Source of the DNA: Catenulispora pinistramenti
GTDB lineage: Bacteria > Actinomycetota > Actinomycetes > Streptomycetales > Catenulisporaceae
Assembly (NCBI RefSeq): GCF_018274385.1
Contig: NZ_JAAFYZ010000072.1
Span: forward strand, 1 to 42,565
Reading direction: 5' to 3'
DNA length: 42,565 nt
Made by a program: the position numbers and the translations under genes. Below the pieces are notes generated by a model. The model had not been told where the DNA came from. It ran no database searches and saw nothing but the letters and a program-made list of their open reading frames with translations. Below, one piece after another: positions 16,094 to 23,459 of the stretch. How positions within the stretch are numbered: position 1 is the first letter of the stretch; every line of letters begins with the position of its first letter.

Positions 16094-16327
16094 ATGCCAT
16101 TCGCGAATTTCAAAGTCCCGGCCGGCACCCTGGACGCCGAGCAGAAGGCGAAGATCGTGCACCGCACCACCGAGCTGTACGTCGAGATCTACGGCGAGCG
16201 CGCCCGCGGCGGGACGATGGTGCTGGTCGAGGAGGTCGCCGACGGCGGCTGGGGCATCGGTGACCAGGTGCTGACGCTGGCGATGCTGCAGGGCGGCGCC
16301 GGGCAGGGCTCCGGGGACGAGGGCTAG
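16094..16327 (+). CDS. 4-oxalocrotonate tautomerase-like protein
   Basis: This 77-residue protein begins MPFANFKVPAGTLDAEQKAK. Pro2 is the catalytic general base of the tautomerase superfamily after Met removal. The length and the IVHRTTELYVEIYGERARGG segment fit short, single-domain members that form hexamers or trimers. The likely chemistry is keto-enol tautomerisation of a small 2-oxo acid or ketone. It is the last gene of the SDR operon, 13 bp after the repeat array. The C-terminus is Gly-rich and longer than minimal 4-OT. Confidence 0.85.
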   Translation: MPFANFKVPAGTLDAEQKAKIVHRTTELYVEIYGERARGGTMVLVEEVADGGWGIGDQVLTLAMLQGGAGQGSGDEG

Positions 16328-16347
16328 CCGGTGCGCCCTGATCGGGC

Positions 16348-17082
16348 CTACCGCTGGTCGCCGACGAGCGCGTAGGCCCGCACCGGGAAGGACCCCATGC
16401 CCTGGACGGCCGGCGGCACGGCGGAGAAGCGGAAGCCGTACGGCGGCAGCTGTTCCAGTCCGCGCAGGTGTTCCACGATGGGGATCCCGGCCTCCAGCAG
16501 CGCGGTGTGCGCGGGGCGGGTGCCGTCGGCGGCGTCGTCGATGTTCAGCGAGTCGATGCCGACCAGCGCGGGCCGCTGCTCGACCAGCCAGGCGGCGGCC
16601 TCGGCGGTGAGGTACGGGTGGCCGTGGCCGTAGCGGTCGGTGCCGAAGTGCCGGTCCCAGCCGGTGTGGATCAGGACGGCCCGGCCGGTGAGGTCATAGG
16701 GCAGGAACACGCCGCGCTCGATGGCGCGTTCGGCCGCGCCGACGACCCGGACCACCAGCGCGTCCAAGTCGGCGAGGCGCGACAGCTGCACCGCGGCGAT
16801 GTCGTCGCCGCCGGCGAAGCGGTGGAACGGGCTGTCGACGTAGGTGCCGGTGTTGGCGAGCATCGAGATGCGGCTGAAGGAGAACTCGGTGCCGGGCGCG
16901 TAGCGCTCACGGGACTGCTCCCGCGAGAGGTACTCGCCGATCTCCGGGCCGGGCAGCCCCGGGAAGGTGACCATCCCGTCCCGGATCACATGGCTCAGGT
17001 CGACGATCCGTTGCCCGGGCCCGGCCTGGGGCTGGGCCTCGGCGTCGAACTCGACGCGCCACTGCTCGCTGCTCTCGCTCAT
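16348..17082 (-). CDS. Cyclase family protein (kynurenine formamidase-like) with altered metal motif
   Basis: The 244-residue protein contains VDLSHVIRDGMVTFPGLPGP, then NTGTYVDSPFHRF, then LIHTGWDRHFGTD, the three hallmark regions of the cyclase/formamidase family (Zn or Mn hydrolases). The canonical metal motif HxGTHxDxPxH is NTGTYVDSPFH here: two of its three His are Asn and Tyr, while Asp and the last His remain. This variant is known among actinobacterial members, so the protein may still work but with different metal ligands. ATG 17082 (MSESSEQW) is preferred over an upstream GTG at 17115. It is convergent with the SDR operon and could act on the same pathway. Confidence 0.85.
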   Translation of the reverse strand: MSESSEQWRVEFDAEAQPQAGPGQRIVDLSHVIRDGMVTFPGLPGPEIGEYLSREQSRERYAPGTEFSFSRISMLANTGTYVDSPFHRFAGGDDIAAVQLSRLADLDALVVRVVGAAERAIERGVFLPYDLTGRAVLIHTGWDRHFGTDRYGHGHPYLTAEAAAWLVEQRPALVGIDSLNIDDAADGTRPAHTALLEAGIPIVEHLRGLEQLPPYGFRFSAVPPAVQGMGSFPVRAYALVGDQR

Positions 17083-17240
17083 CCCTCGATGATCTGTAAT
17101 GCAGCAGTTCAGCACAAGCCGGAGCTATGGCCGGGGCCCGCGCAGCCGCCGGCGGGCCGTCACGGCGACGCTGAGCAGTTGAACGGGGTCCGACGGTCGA
17201 ATCGTTCCGCCCTCGGGCATCTCCGTGGTCGCATGGAGCC

Positions 17241-18596
17241 ATGAGCATGTACCGGAGGAGATTCCTGACGGCCGGAGGTGCCGCCGTCGCCGCCGTGACT
17301 GTCGGCGCCCGGACGGCCGGCGCCAGCGCCAGCGCCGACTCCACCACCAATGCCGGGGCGAGTCCGAGCCCGAACATCACCGTCGACTTCACCAAGGTCC
17401 TGACGAAGGTCGATCCGCTGGGCATCGGCTGGACCTGCTCGACGTACAAGGGCGGCACCGGCGCCGCCAATATCAACGCGAGCGCCACGTGGAAGGCGAC
17501 GCTGGCCGCGCTCGGGGCCGGGCATGTGCGGATCCCGTTGCGGTGGAACCACGGCGATCCCGGGTCCAGTGCCGGCGGGGCGCAGACCTCGGGGGATGCC
17601 GACACCTACATCAAGAACATCCGCGGTATGGGTGCGCTGCCGTTCGTCATCTACGGCGGCGACTCCAGCGACAACGGCGGGCTCAACGGCTCTGATGCCG
17701 CTGCTTTCGTCGCGCACTACAACGGCGCCGGCGGCAGTGCGAACGGCGGGCCGGTGAAGTACTGGGTCATCGGGAACGAGCCTGATGTCAGCGGCGGCAC
17801 CAGCGCGTACTTGAGCGCGCTGCCCGGGATCGTCTCGGCGATGCACGGCGCGGATCCCTCGGTGGTGATCTCGGCGCCGGCCGCGGCCTGGTTCGACACC
17901 GGCCTCCTCCAGGCGGCGGCCACGATCGACGGGGTGGGGATCTTGTCCTACCACGCCTACAACGGTGGCGACGCCGCGCCGGGCGGGTTCCCGAACGAGA
18001 GCGCGTACCACGCCAACATCGCGACGCTGAAGACGTACAAGCCCGGCGTGCTGTACGGCGTGGAGGAGGCGAACTGGCACTACGTGGGCGGTGCCGCGGA
18101 GTTCTTCGACTGGCACAACACCTGCTTCATCGCCGATGCCGCGGGGCAGGTCCTCAGCGCCGGCGGGCACTTCACGCAGTACTCGGACAGCAACGGGCCG
18201 CTGGGGTTGCTGAACGACGGCGGCGGCCAGGGCCAGCCGGGGTCGCTCGGCACACCGTTGCCGGCGTACTGGGGCCTGGGCATCTGGACCGGGATGGCCG
18301 GCCAGTTCAAGAAGTACAGCGCCGCGATGGTGCCGGTGACCAGCACGCTGGCCGGCACCGCGGTGTCGGCGTTCGCGTGCGACAACGGCAAGGTGGTGCT
18401 GGTCAACAAGCAGGCCGCGGCGCAGCCGGCGGTGATCGGGCTTGTGGGCAGGACGTCGGGGACCTACGAGGTCTGGGCCACCCAGCCGGGCAGCCCGACC
18501 GCGCCGATCCACAAGGTCGCCTTCGGTCAGTACTCTGGGAGTCAGATCTCTTACACGGTCCCGGCCGGGACGGCGGTATCGGTCGACATCTCTTAG
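17241..18596 (+). CDS. Secreted glycoside hydrolase-like TIM-barrel protein (Tat substrate)
   Basis: The 451-residue precursor begins with a twin-arginine signal (MYRRRFLTAGG) and an Ala-rich region ending near ASASA, so it is exported folded. The mature part looks like a clan-A glycosidase: VKYWVIGNEPDVSG supplies the probable acid/base Glu in NEP, and LYGVEEANWHY the probable nucleophile Glu. WGLGIWTGM follows and a small C-terminal beta domain (VSAFACDNGKVVLVN to VSVDIS) is typical of GH39/GH51-like enzymes. The polysaccharide substrate is unknown. A second ATG at 17247 has the better ribosome binding site (GGAG, 8-nt spacing) and may be the true start. No partner genes are apparent. Confidence 0.78.
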   Translation: MSMYRRRFLTAGGAAVAAVTVGARTAGASASADSTTNAGASPSPNITVDFTKVLTKVDPLGIGWTCSTYKGGTGAANINASATWKATLAALGAGHVRIPLRWNHGDPGSSAGGAQTSGDADTYIKNIRGMGALPFVIYGGDSSDNGGLNGSDAAAFVAHYNGAGGSANGGPVKYWVIGNEPDVSGGTSAYLSALPGIVSAMHGADPSVVISAPAAAWFDTGLLQAAATIDGVGILSYHAYNGGDAAPGGFPNESAYHANIATLKTYKPGVLYGVEEANWHYVGGAAEFFDWHNTCFIADAAGQVLSAGGHFTQYSDSNGPLGLLNDGGGQGQPGSLGTPLPAYWGLGIWTGMAGQFKKYSAAMVPVTSTLAGTAVSAFACDNGKVVLVNKQAAAQPAVIGLVGRTSGTYEVWATQPGSPTAPIHKVAFGQYSGSQISYTVPAGTAVSVDIS

Positions 18597-18608
18597 GGGG
18601 CAACGGCG

Positions 18609-19238
18609 GTGAAGATCTCGGGGTCGGACTCGTGGGAGATCCGTGTCACGGATTTCGACTGGCTGCTCGTTCCCGCGCTGTGGATCAGGGCGGCGGAGCG
18701 GATCGATGTGCCGGTCGCGGGGGTGGTCACGGCGCCGCTGGACATCGAGGAGATGCCGGAGCCGTCGGCCGATACCGGAGCCGCCTCAGGCGCGGCGCTG
18801 ACGCAAGGCTGGCTGTACTTGTGGAACGTGGCCGTGTTGTGGCCGCAGTTGAAGGACCAGAAGGTACTGGCCGAGGTGGCGCGGTTCGCACCGCCGGATT
18901 TCGAGGCGCTCGCCGATTTCCCCGAGTTCCGCCGGGTCTTCGCAGCCCGCTGGCCGCAGGCCCATGCCTGGCATTCGGCCCGCAAGCGGGCCGGTATCGA
19001 GGCCCTGCTCGATCGGGCGGACGGCGCGGGCCGGGACGTCGAGGGCCAGGTGGTGCGGGCGGTGGAGGCGGAGATCGGGCGTAAGTCGGCTCCGTTCAGC
19101 CTGCACCTCATCGTGCTGCCGGTGGCTGAGGACCTCATCCGTCCGGCGGGCGAGGGGACGTACCTGGTCCCTGAACGCTTCCGCCGGACCGACGGGTATC
19201 AGCGGTGGCTGACCACCGTGGTGCGGGAGCTGGCCTAG
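18609..19238 (+). CDS. Conserved protein of unknown function
   Basis: The 209-residue protein starts at GTG 18609 after GGGGG and 12 bp after the glycosidase stop. It has no signal peptide or membrane helix. Visible features are an N-terminal IRVTDFDWLLVPALW, an Ala/Gly-rich loop, WLYLWNVAVLWPQLKDQ and a C-terminal FSLHLIVLPVAEDLI followed by FRRTDGYQRWLTTVV. I do not recognise a family. Its TAG (19236-19238) lies in a 15-bp tandem repeat shared with the end of the ABC ATPase gene, which converges on it. Confidence 0.7.
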   Translation: MKISGSDSWEIRVTDFDWLLVPALWIRAAERIDVPVAGVVTAPLDIEEMPEPSADTGAASGAALTQGWLYLWNVAVLWPQLKDQKVLAEVARFAPPDFEALADFPEFRRVFAARWPQAHAWHSARKRAGIEALLDRADGAGRDVEGQVVRAVEAEIGRKSAPFSLHLIVLPVAEDLIRPAGEGTYLVPERFRRTDGYQRWLTTVVRELA

Positions 19239-19289
19239 AGCCAGCTGGCCTAGAGTCGGCTGGCGTAGAGTCGGCTGGGCCTAAGCCCC
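19230..19289. repeat. 15-bp tandem repeat carrying the stops of two convergent genes
   Basis: Units at 19230-19244, 19245-19259 and 19260-19274 follow CTGGCCTAGAGTCGG, and a weaker fourth runs to 19289. The unknown gene stops at TAG 19236 and finds further in-frame TAG codons at 19251 and 19266. The ATPase on the other strand stops at 19283-19281, inside the fourth unit. The palindromic CTAG in the first two units gives TAG on both strands. Confidence 0.92.
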
Positions 19290-20174
19290 GGAACGCCGCC
19301 GCGCGCCGGGCACCACCAGCGGCGTCCCGCTCTCCGGGTCCTCGATGACCCGGCAGGTCAGCCCGAACACCTGGTGCACCAGCTCGGCGGTGACGATCTC
19401 CTCCGGCCGCCCGCAGGCCGCGACCCGGCCGTCGCAGAGCACGATCAGGTGGGTGGCGTAGCGGGCGGCCTGGTTGAGGTCGTGCAGCACCGCGACCAGG
19501 GTGCGGCCTTCGTCCTCGTGCAGGCGGGCGCACAGGTCCAGGATGTCCACCTGGTGGGCGATGTCCAGGTAGGTGGTGGGCTCGTCGAGCAGCAGCAGCG
19601 GGGTCTGCTGGGCCAGGACCATCGCGGTCCACACCCGCTGCCGCTGGCCGCCGGACAGTTCGTCGACGGCCCGGTCGGCCAGGTCGGTGACGCCGGTGGC
19701 GGCCATCGACTCGGCGACGATCTGCTCGTCCTGGCGCGACCACTGCCGCAGCAGTCCCTGGTGCGGGTGCCGGCCACGGGAGACGAGGTCGGCGACGGTG
19801 ATGCCGTCCGGTGCGATCGAGGTCTGCGGCAGCAGGCCGACGATGCGGGCGACCTGCTTGGTGGGCAGGGTCGCGATGTCGGTGCCGTCCAGCACCACGG
19901 TCCCGGCCTTCGGCTTCAGCAGCCGGGACAGGGCCCGCAGCAGCGTGGACTTGCCGCAGGCGTTGGGGCCGACGATGACGGTGAAGGACCGGTCCGGGAT
20001 CGCGACGCTGAGGTCCTCGGCGACGGTCCGGCCGTCGTAGGCCAGGGTCAGTGCGGTGCCGCCGAGGCGGGACGGGGCCGTCGTCTCGGGCATCGCGGTG
20101 TCGGTCATCGTGGTGCTCATGTCCCTGCCCATTTCTTCGAGGTCGCTGTGCTGGTCCTTGCGATCTGTACTCAT
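19281..20174 (-). CDS. Iron-siderophore ABC transporter ATP-binding protein
   Basis: The 297-residue FepC-type ATPase has Walker A GPNACGKSTLLRAL, the signature LSGGQRQRVWTAM, Walker B LLLLDEPTTYLD and the switch histidine in AVLHDLNQAARY. It would energise uptake of the ferric siderophore by the two FecCD permeases just upstream. ATG 20174 starts MSTDRKDQHSD; an internal ATG at 20120 (MSTTMTD) has its own AGGG and is close to the usual family start. Upstream, four 14-bp copies of the start region form ATGA-coupled minigenes. The C-terminal tail and its stop lie in the 15-bp repeat. Confidence 0.93.
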   Translation of the reverse strand: MSTDRKDQHSDLEEMGRDMSTTMTDTAMPETTAPSRLGGTALTLAYDGRTVAEDLSVAIPDRSFTVIVGPNACGKSTLLRALSRLLKPKAGTVVLDGTDIATLPTKQVARIVGLLPQTSIAPDGITVADLVSRGRHPHQGLLRQWSRQDEQIVAESMAATGVTDLADRAVDELSGGQRQRVWTAMVLAQQTPLLLLDEPTTYLDIAHQVDILDLCARLHEDEGRTLVAVLHDLNQAARYATHLIVLCDGRVAACGRPEEIVTAELVHQVFGLTCRVIEDPESGTPLVVPGARRRSGA

Positions 20175-20216
20175 AGATCCGTGCTCATCGATCTGTACTC
20201 ATAGATCCGTGCTCAT
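20161..20216 (-). repeat. 14-bp tandem repeat x4 forming coupled minigenes before the ATPase
   Basis: Four units start with ATG at 20216, 20202, 20188 and 20174 on the minus strand and alternate ATGAGCACGGATCT and ATGAGTACAGATCG. The first ATG overlaps the permease TGA as ATGA. Reading from each ATG gives MSTDL-stop, MSTDR-stop and MSTDL-stop, and each TGA overlaps the next ATG. The fourth copy is the ATPase start itself. Confidence 0.95.
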
Positions 20217-21238
20217 ATCCGTCCGGCCTTGCGTCCCGTCGCCAGCAGCCACATCAGGTACCCGCCGCCCAACACCCCGGTGACGACGCCGACCGGCAGC
20301 TGACGCCCGGGGATCGCGTGCTGCGCCGCCAGATCGGCGCAGGTCATCAGCACCGCGCCGAGCAGCATCGAGGGGATCAGGTTCGGCCCCGGCGCCCGGG
20401 TCAGCCGCTTGGCCAGCTGCGGCGAGGTGAGGGCCACGAACGAAACCGGGCCGGCGGCAGCCGCGGCGAACGAGGTGAGCAGCACCGCGGCGACCAGCGC
20501 CGTGAGCCGGACCCGTTCCACCGACACACCCAGGGCCGCCGCGGTGTCGTCACCCATCTCCATGACATGCAGGGCCCTGCTACAGGTGATCAGCACCACC
20601 GGCACCAGCACGGCCATCGCGATCGCCAGCGGTACCGCGTCGGCCCAGGCCCGGCCGTCCAGGCTCCCGGTGATCCACAGCAGCGCCCGGGTGGCGTCCA
20701 TCAGCTGCGCCTTGGTCAGCAGGTAGCCGTTGACGCCGCTGAGGATCGCCGAGACCCCGATCCCGGCCAGGATCAGCCGGTAGCCGTGCACGCCGCGGCG
20801 CCAGGCCAGGACGTAGACGCCGATCCCGGTCGCCACTCCCCCGGCCACCGCCCCGCAGGCCAGCGCCGCACTGCTGCCGCCGGCCACGACCACGACCAGC
20901 GCGCCGGTGGCCGCGCCCTCGGTGAAGCCGAGCATGTCAGGGCTGCCCAGCGGATTGCGGACCAGCGACTGGAACACCGCGCCGGCCAACGCCAGCGCCG
21001 CCCCGACCAGCAGCGCGGTCACCACCCGGGGCAGCCGCAGCTGCACGACGATGAAATGGTCGGCGACCGTGCCGCCGCCGAACAACGTCCGCAGCACCTC
21101 CGCCGGCGCGATCCGGTAGTCGCCGCTGCCGAGGGTGAGGACCACGGCAGCGAACGCCACCACGGCGAACACGGCGGTGGCCGTGACCGCCCGGGGCCGG
21201 TAACGCACCGACAAGGCGGCGCCTCGCAGAACCCTCAT
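20213..21238 (-). CDS. FecCD-family siderophore permease (second subunit)
   Basis: The 341-residue inner-membrane protein has the hydrophobic pattern of about ten helices and the FecCD hallmarks RLPRVVTALLVGAALALAG near residue 70, VRNPLGSPDMLG near 94 and a C-terminal LPVGVVTGVLGGGYLMWLL. The EMGDDTAAALGV loop before the last helices contacts the ATPase. It imports a ferric siderophore with the preceding permease. It overlaps that gene by ATGA and is followed by the minigene chain and the ATPase gene, so all three form one leftward operon. Confidence 0.93.
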   Translation of the reverse strand: MRVLRGAALSVRYRPRAVTATAVFAVVAFAAVVLTLGSGDYRIAPAEVLRTLFGGGTVADHFIVVQLRLPRVVTALLVGAALALAGAVFQSLVRNPLGSPDMLGFTEGAATGALVVVVAGGSSAALACGAVAGGVATGIGVYVLAWRRGVHGYRLILAGIGVSAILSGVNGYLLTKAQLMDATRALLWITGSLDGRAWADAVPLAIAMAVLVPVVLITCSRALHVMEMGDDTAAALGVSVERVRLTALVAAVLLTSFAAAAAGPVSFVALTSPQLAKRLTRAPGPNLIPSMLLGAVLMTCADLAAQHAIPGRQLPVGVVTGVLGGGYLMWLLATGRKAGRI

Positions 21239-22290
21239 GCCCGCACCGCCTTACCCCGGCGCAGGAAATACAGGAACACCGGACCGCCCAGCACACTGGT
21301 GACCACGCCCACCTGAATCTCAGCGGGCCGCACCAGCACCCGGCCGAGCACATCGGCACCCAGCAGCACCACCGGCGCCAGCACCGCGCAGTACGGCAGC
21401 AGCCAGCGCAGATCCGGGCCGGTGACGACCCGCACCACGTGCGGCACCATCAGCCCGACGAACACGATCGGCCCGCACGCGGCAGTGGCCGCCCCGCACA
21501 ACAGCGTCACCGCCACGATCGCCGCGGCCCGGATCGCGGTCGGCCGCGAACCCAACGCCACCGCCGAATCCTCCCCCAGCGCCAGCGCGTTCAACGGCCG
21601 GGCCAACCCCAACGCCACCACGACCCCGGCGGCGATGAACGGCAACACCCTGACCACGGTCGAAGGCGTCGCAGCGGCCAGCGACCCGACCGTCCAGAAC
21701 CGCATCGCCTGCAACGAAGCCGAATCCAACAGCATCGCGGCACTGACATAAGAGAACAGCGCCGCGTTCAACGCCGCCCCGGCCAACGCCAACCGCACCG
21801 GCGTCGCCGACCGGCCCCCGCCGATCAGATAGCCGAACGTGGTAGCGGCCGCAGCCCCGGCCAACGCGAACCAGATGTAGCCGTCGAACGTGCCGATCCC
21901 GAACAGCCAAGTCGCACTCACCACCGCCGCCGAAGCCCCGGCGTTCACCCCCAACAGCCCGGGATCGGCCAACGGATTGCGGGTCAGCGCCTGCATCACC
22001 GCACCGGCCAGCCCCAGACCCACCCCGACCAGCAGACCGAGCAGCGTGCGAGGCAGCCGCATCTGGTGCACCACCGTGTAGGACGGCGAGGCCGGATCGG
22101 TCAGGCCATCCCACACCTGGCCCACCGACAGCGATCGCGCGCCGAAGCTGATGCTCAGCACCAGCACCACGGCCAGCAAAGCGGACGCGACGGCCAGGCC
22201 CGCGCCTCGGCTCAGCCGGCGCGCGCCGGCTGACCTGCGGGGTATCGGGACGGCGGCCTCAGGGGCCTGCGGTGGTGCGGTGGCTGACAA
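21235..22290 (-). CDS. FecCD-family siderophore permease (first subunit)
   Basis: The 351-residue protein has a Pro-rich cytoplasmic start and about ten membrane helices. It shows MRLPRTLLGLLVGVGLGLAG and the following LTRNPLADPGLLGVNAGAS, then ALGEDSAVALGSRP (ATPase contact) and VGVVTSVLGGPVFLYFL at the end. It pairs with the next gene as the transmembrane half of a ferric-siderophore importer. It is first in the leftward operon and starts 49 bp from the iron box, which lies between it and desE, so it should be repressed by iron through an IdeR/DmdR-type regulator. Confidence 0.93.
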   Translation of the reverse strand: MSATAPPQAPEAAVPIPRRSAGARRLSRGAGLAVASALLAVVLVLSISFGARSLSVGQVWDGLTDPASPSYTVVHQMRLPRTLLGLLVGVGLGLAGAVMQALTRNPLADPGLLGVNAGASAAVVSATWLFGIGTFDGYIWFALAGAAAATTFGYLIGGGRSATPVRLALAGAALNAALFSYVSAAMLLDSASLQAMRFWTVGSLAAATPSTVVRVLPFIAAGVVVALGLARPLNALALGEDSAVALGSRPTAIRAAAIVAVTLLCGAATAACGPIVFVGLMVPHVVRVVTGPDLRWLLPYCAVLAPVVLLGADVLGRVLVRPAEIQVGVVTSVLGGPVFLYFLRRGKAVRA

Positions 22291-22338
22291 GTCCTGGCTC
22301 CGGTTCCGCGGATCGGGCGACCCCTCTTGGGCCGTTGC

Positions 22339-22357
22339 TCAGGTTAGGCTAACCTAA
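22339..22357. promoter_or_regulatory. Iron box (IdeR/DmdR operator), bidirectional
   Basis: TCAGGTTAGGCTAACCTAA differs at one base from the actinobacterial iron-box consensus TTAGGTTAGGCTAACCTAA. Its arms AGGTTAG/CTAACCT are perfectly inverted around one base. It is the only such site in the 114-bp gap between the divergent permease and desE operons and probably controls both. Confidence 0.9.
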
Positions 22358-22404
22358 CCTCGCTGGCGCCGGGTAGGCACCTCAACCCCGAGAAAGCGAC
22401 ATTC

Positions 22405-23457
22405 ATGCCCCTCTCCTCACATATCTCCGCACCGTCCCGACGTGGCGTGCTGGCCGCGGCCGGCGGCGGCGCCCTGGCCGCCGTCCTCGCCGCCTGCGGC
22501 GGCAACGGCGGTTCGAGCTCTGCGTCCGACAGCGGCGCGGCGGCGAAAACCGGCCCGGCCGGGCCCTGGTCCTTCACCGACGACCGCAAACAGACGGTGA
22601 AGGCCTCGGCCGCCCCGACCCGCGTCGTGGCGTTCACCGGCACCGCCGCGGCGCTCATCGACTTCGGCGTCGACAAGCAGATCGTCGGCGTGTTCGGCGA
22701 GACCACGCTGCCCGACGGCAAACCCACCGCACAGGCCGGCGACCTGAACGTCGGCAAAGTGAGCGTGCTGGGCAACGTCTGGGGCGAGTTCAACGTCGAG
22801 AAGTACGCCGCGCTCAACCCGCAGCTGCTGGTCACGCACATGTACGAGCCCGGAGCCCTGTGGTACGTGCCGGACGAGAGCAAAGACCAGATCGCCAAGC
22901 TCGCGCCCAGCGTCGCGATCAACGTCGCGCGGGTATCGCTGCCCACCCCGATCCAGCGCTACGCCGACCTGGCCGCCTCCCTCGGCGCCGACCTGAACGC
23001 GCCGAAGGTGACCAGCGCCAAGACCCGGTTCCAGACCGCCGCCGAGACGCTGCGCACCGCGGCCAAGGCAGCCGGCGGACTGAAGGTGCTCGCCGCCTCC
23101 GGCAGCGCCAACACGTTCTACGCCTCCAACCCGAAGATCGCCGCCGACCTGATGTACTTCGCCGAACTCGGCGTGGAGCTCATCGTCCCGGACAAGCTCG
23201 ACAGCGGCGACTACTTCGAGAGCCTGAGCTGGGAGAACGCCGACAAGTACCCGGCCGACCTGATCCTGCTGGACAGCCGCTCCACCGCGTTGCAGCCGCA
23301 GCAGCTCGCCGCCAAGCCCACCTGGAACGCACTGCCCGCAGTGAAGGCCGGACAAGTCACCGCTTGGGACGCCGTGCCGCGTTTCTCCTACGCCGGTGCC
23401 GCTCCGCTGCTGGAAAACCTCGCCAAAGCGATTCAGAACTCCAAGAAGGTGAGCTGA
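22405..23457 (+). CDS. desE: Ferric siderophore-binding lipoprotein
   Basis: The 350-residue precursor has a Tat-like SRR followed by a hydrophobic core and the lipobox LAAC with Cys31, so it should be anchored outside the membrane. The mature part is an FecB/FhuD-type substrate-binding protein: TRVVAFTGTAAALIDFGV, YEPGALWYVP and the long connecting helix around TRFQTAAETLRTAAKA. It hands ferrioxamine to the divergently encoded permeases. In Streptomyces the desE gene sits in this position ahead of desF. It is the first rightward gene after the iron box and is separated from desF by only 2 bp. Confidence 0.9.
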   Translation: MPLSSHISAPSRRGVLAAAGGGALAAVLAACGGNGGSSSASDSGAAAKTGPAGPWSFTDDRKQTVKASAAPTRVVAFTGTAAALIDFGVDKQIVGVFGETTLPDGKPTAQAGDLNVGKVSVLGNVWGEFNVEKYAALNPQLLVTHMYEPGALWYVPDESKDQIAKLAPSVAINVARVSLPTPIQRYADLAASLGADLNAPKVTSAKTRFQTAAETLRTAAKAAGGLKVLAASGSANTFYASNPKIAADLMYFAELGVELIVPDKLDSGDYFESLSWENADKYPADLILLDSRSTALQPQQLAAKPTWNALPAVKAGQVTAWDAVPRFSYAGAAPLLENLAKAIQNSKKVS

Positions 23458-23459
23458 CA

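Noticed and set aside
13311-16100. 929-codon leftward frame that could suggest a giant regulator
   Set aside because: Only the last 295 codons (from 14198) match a known family; the rest is antisense to two clear SDR genes.
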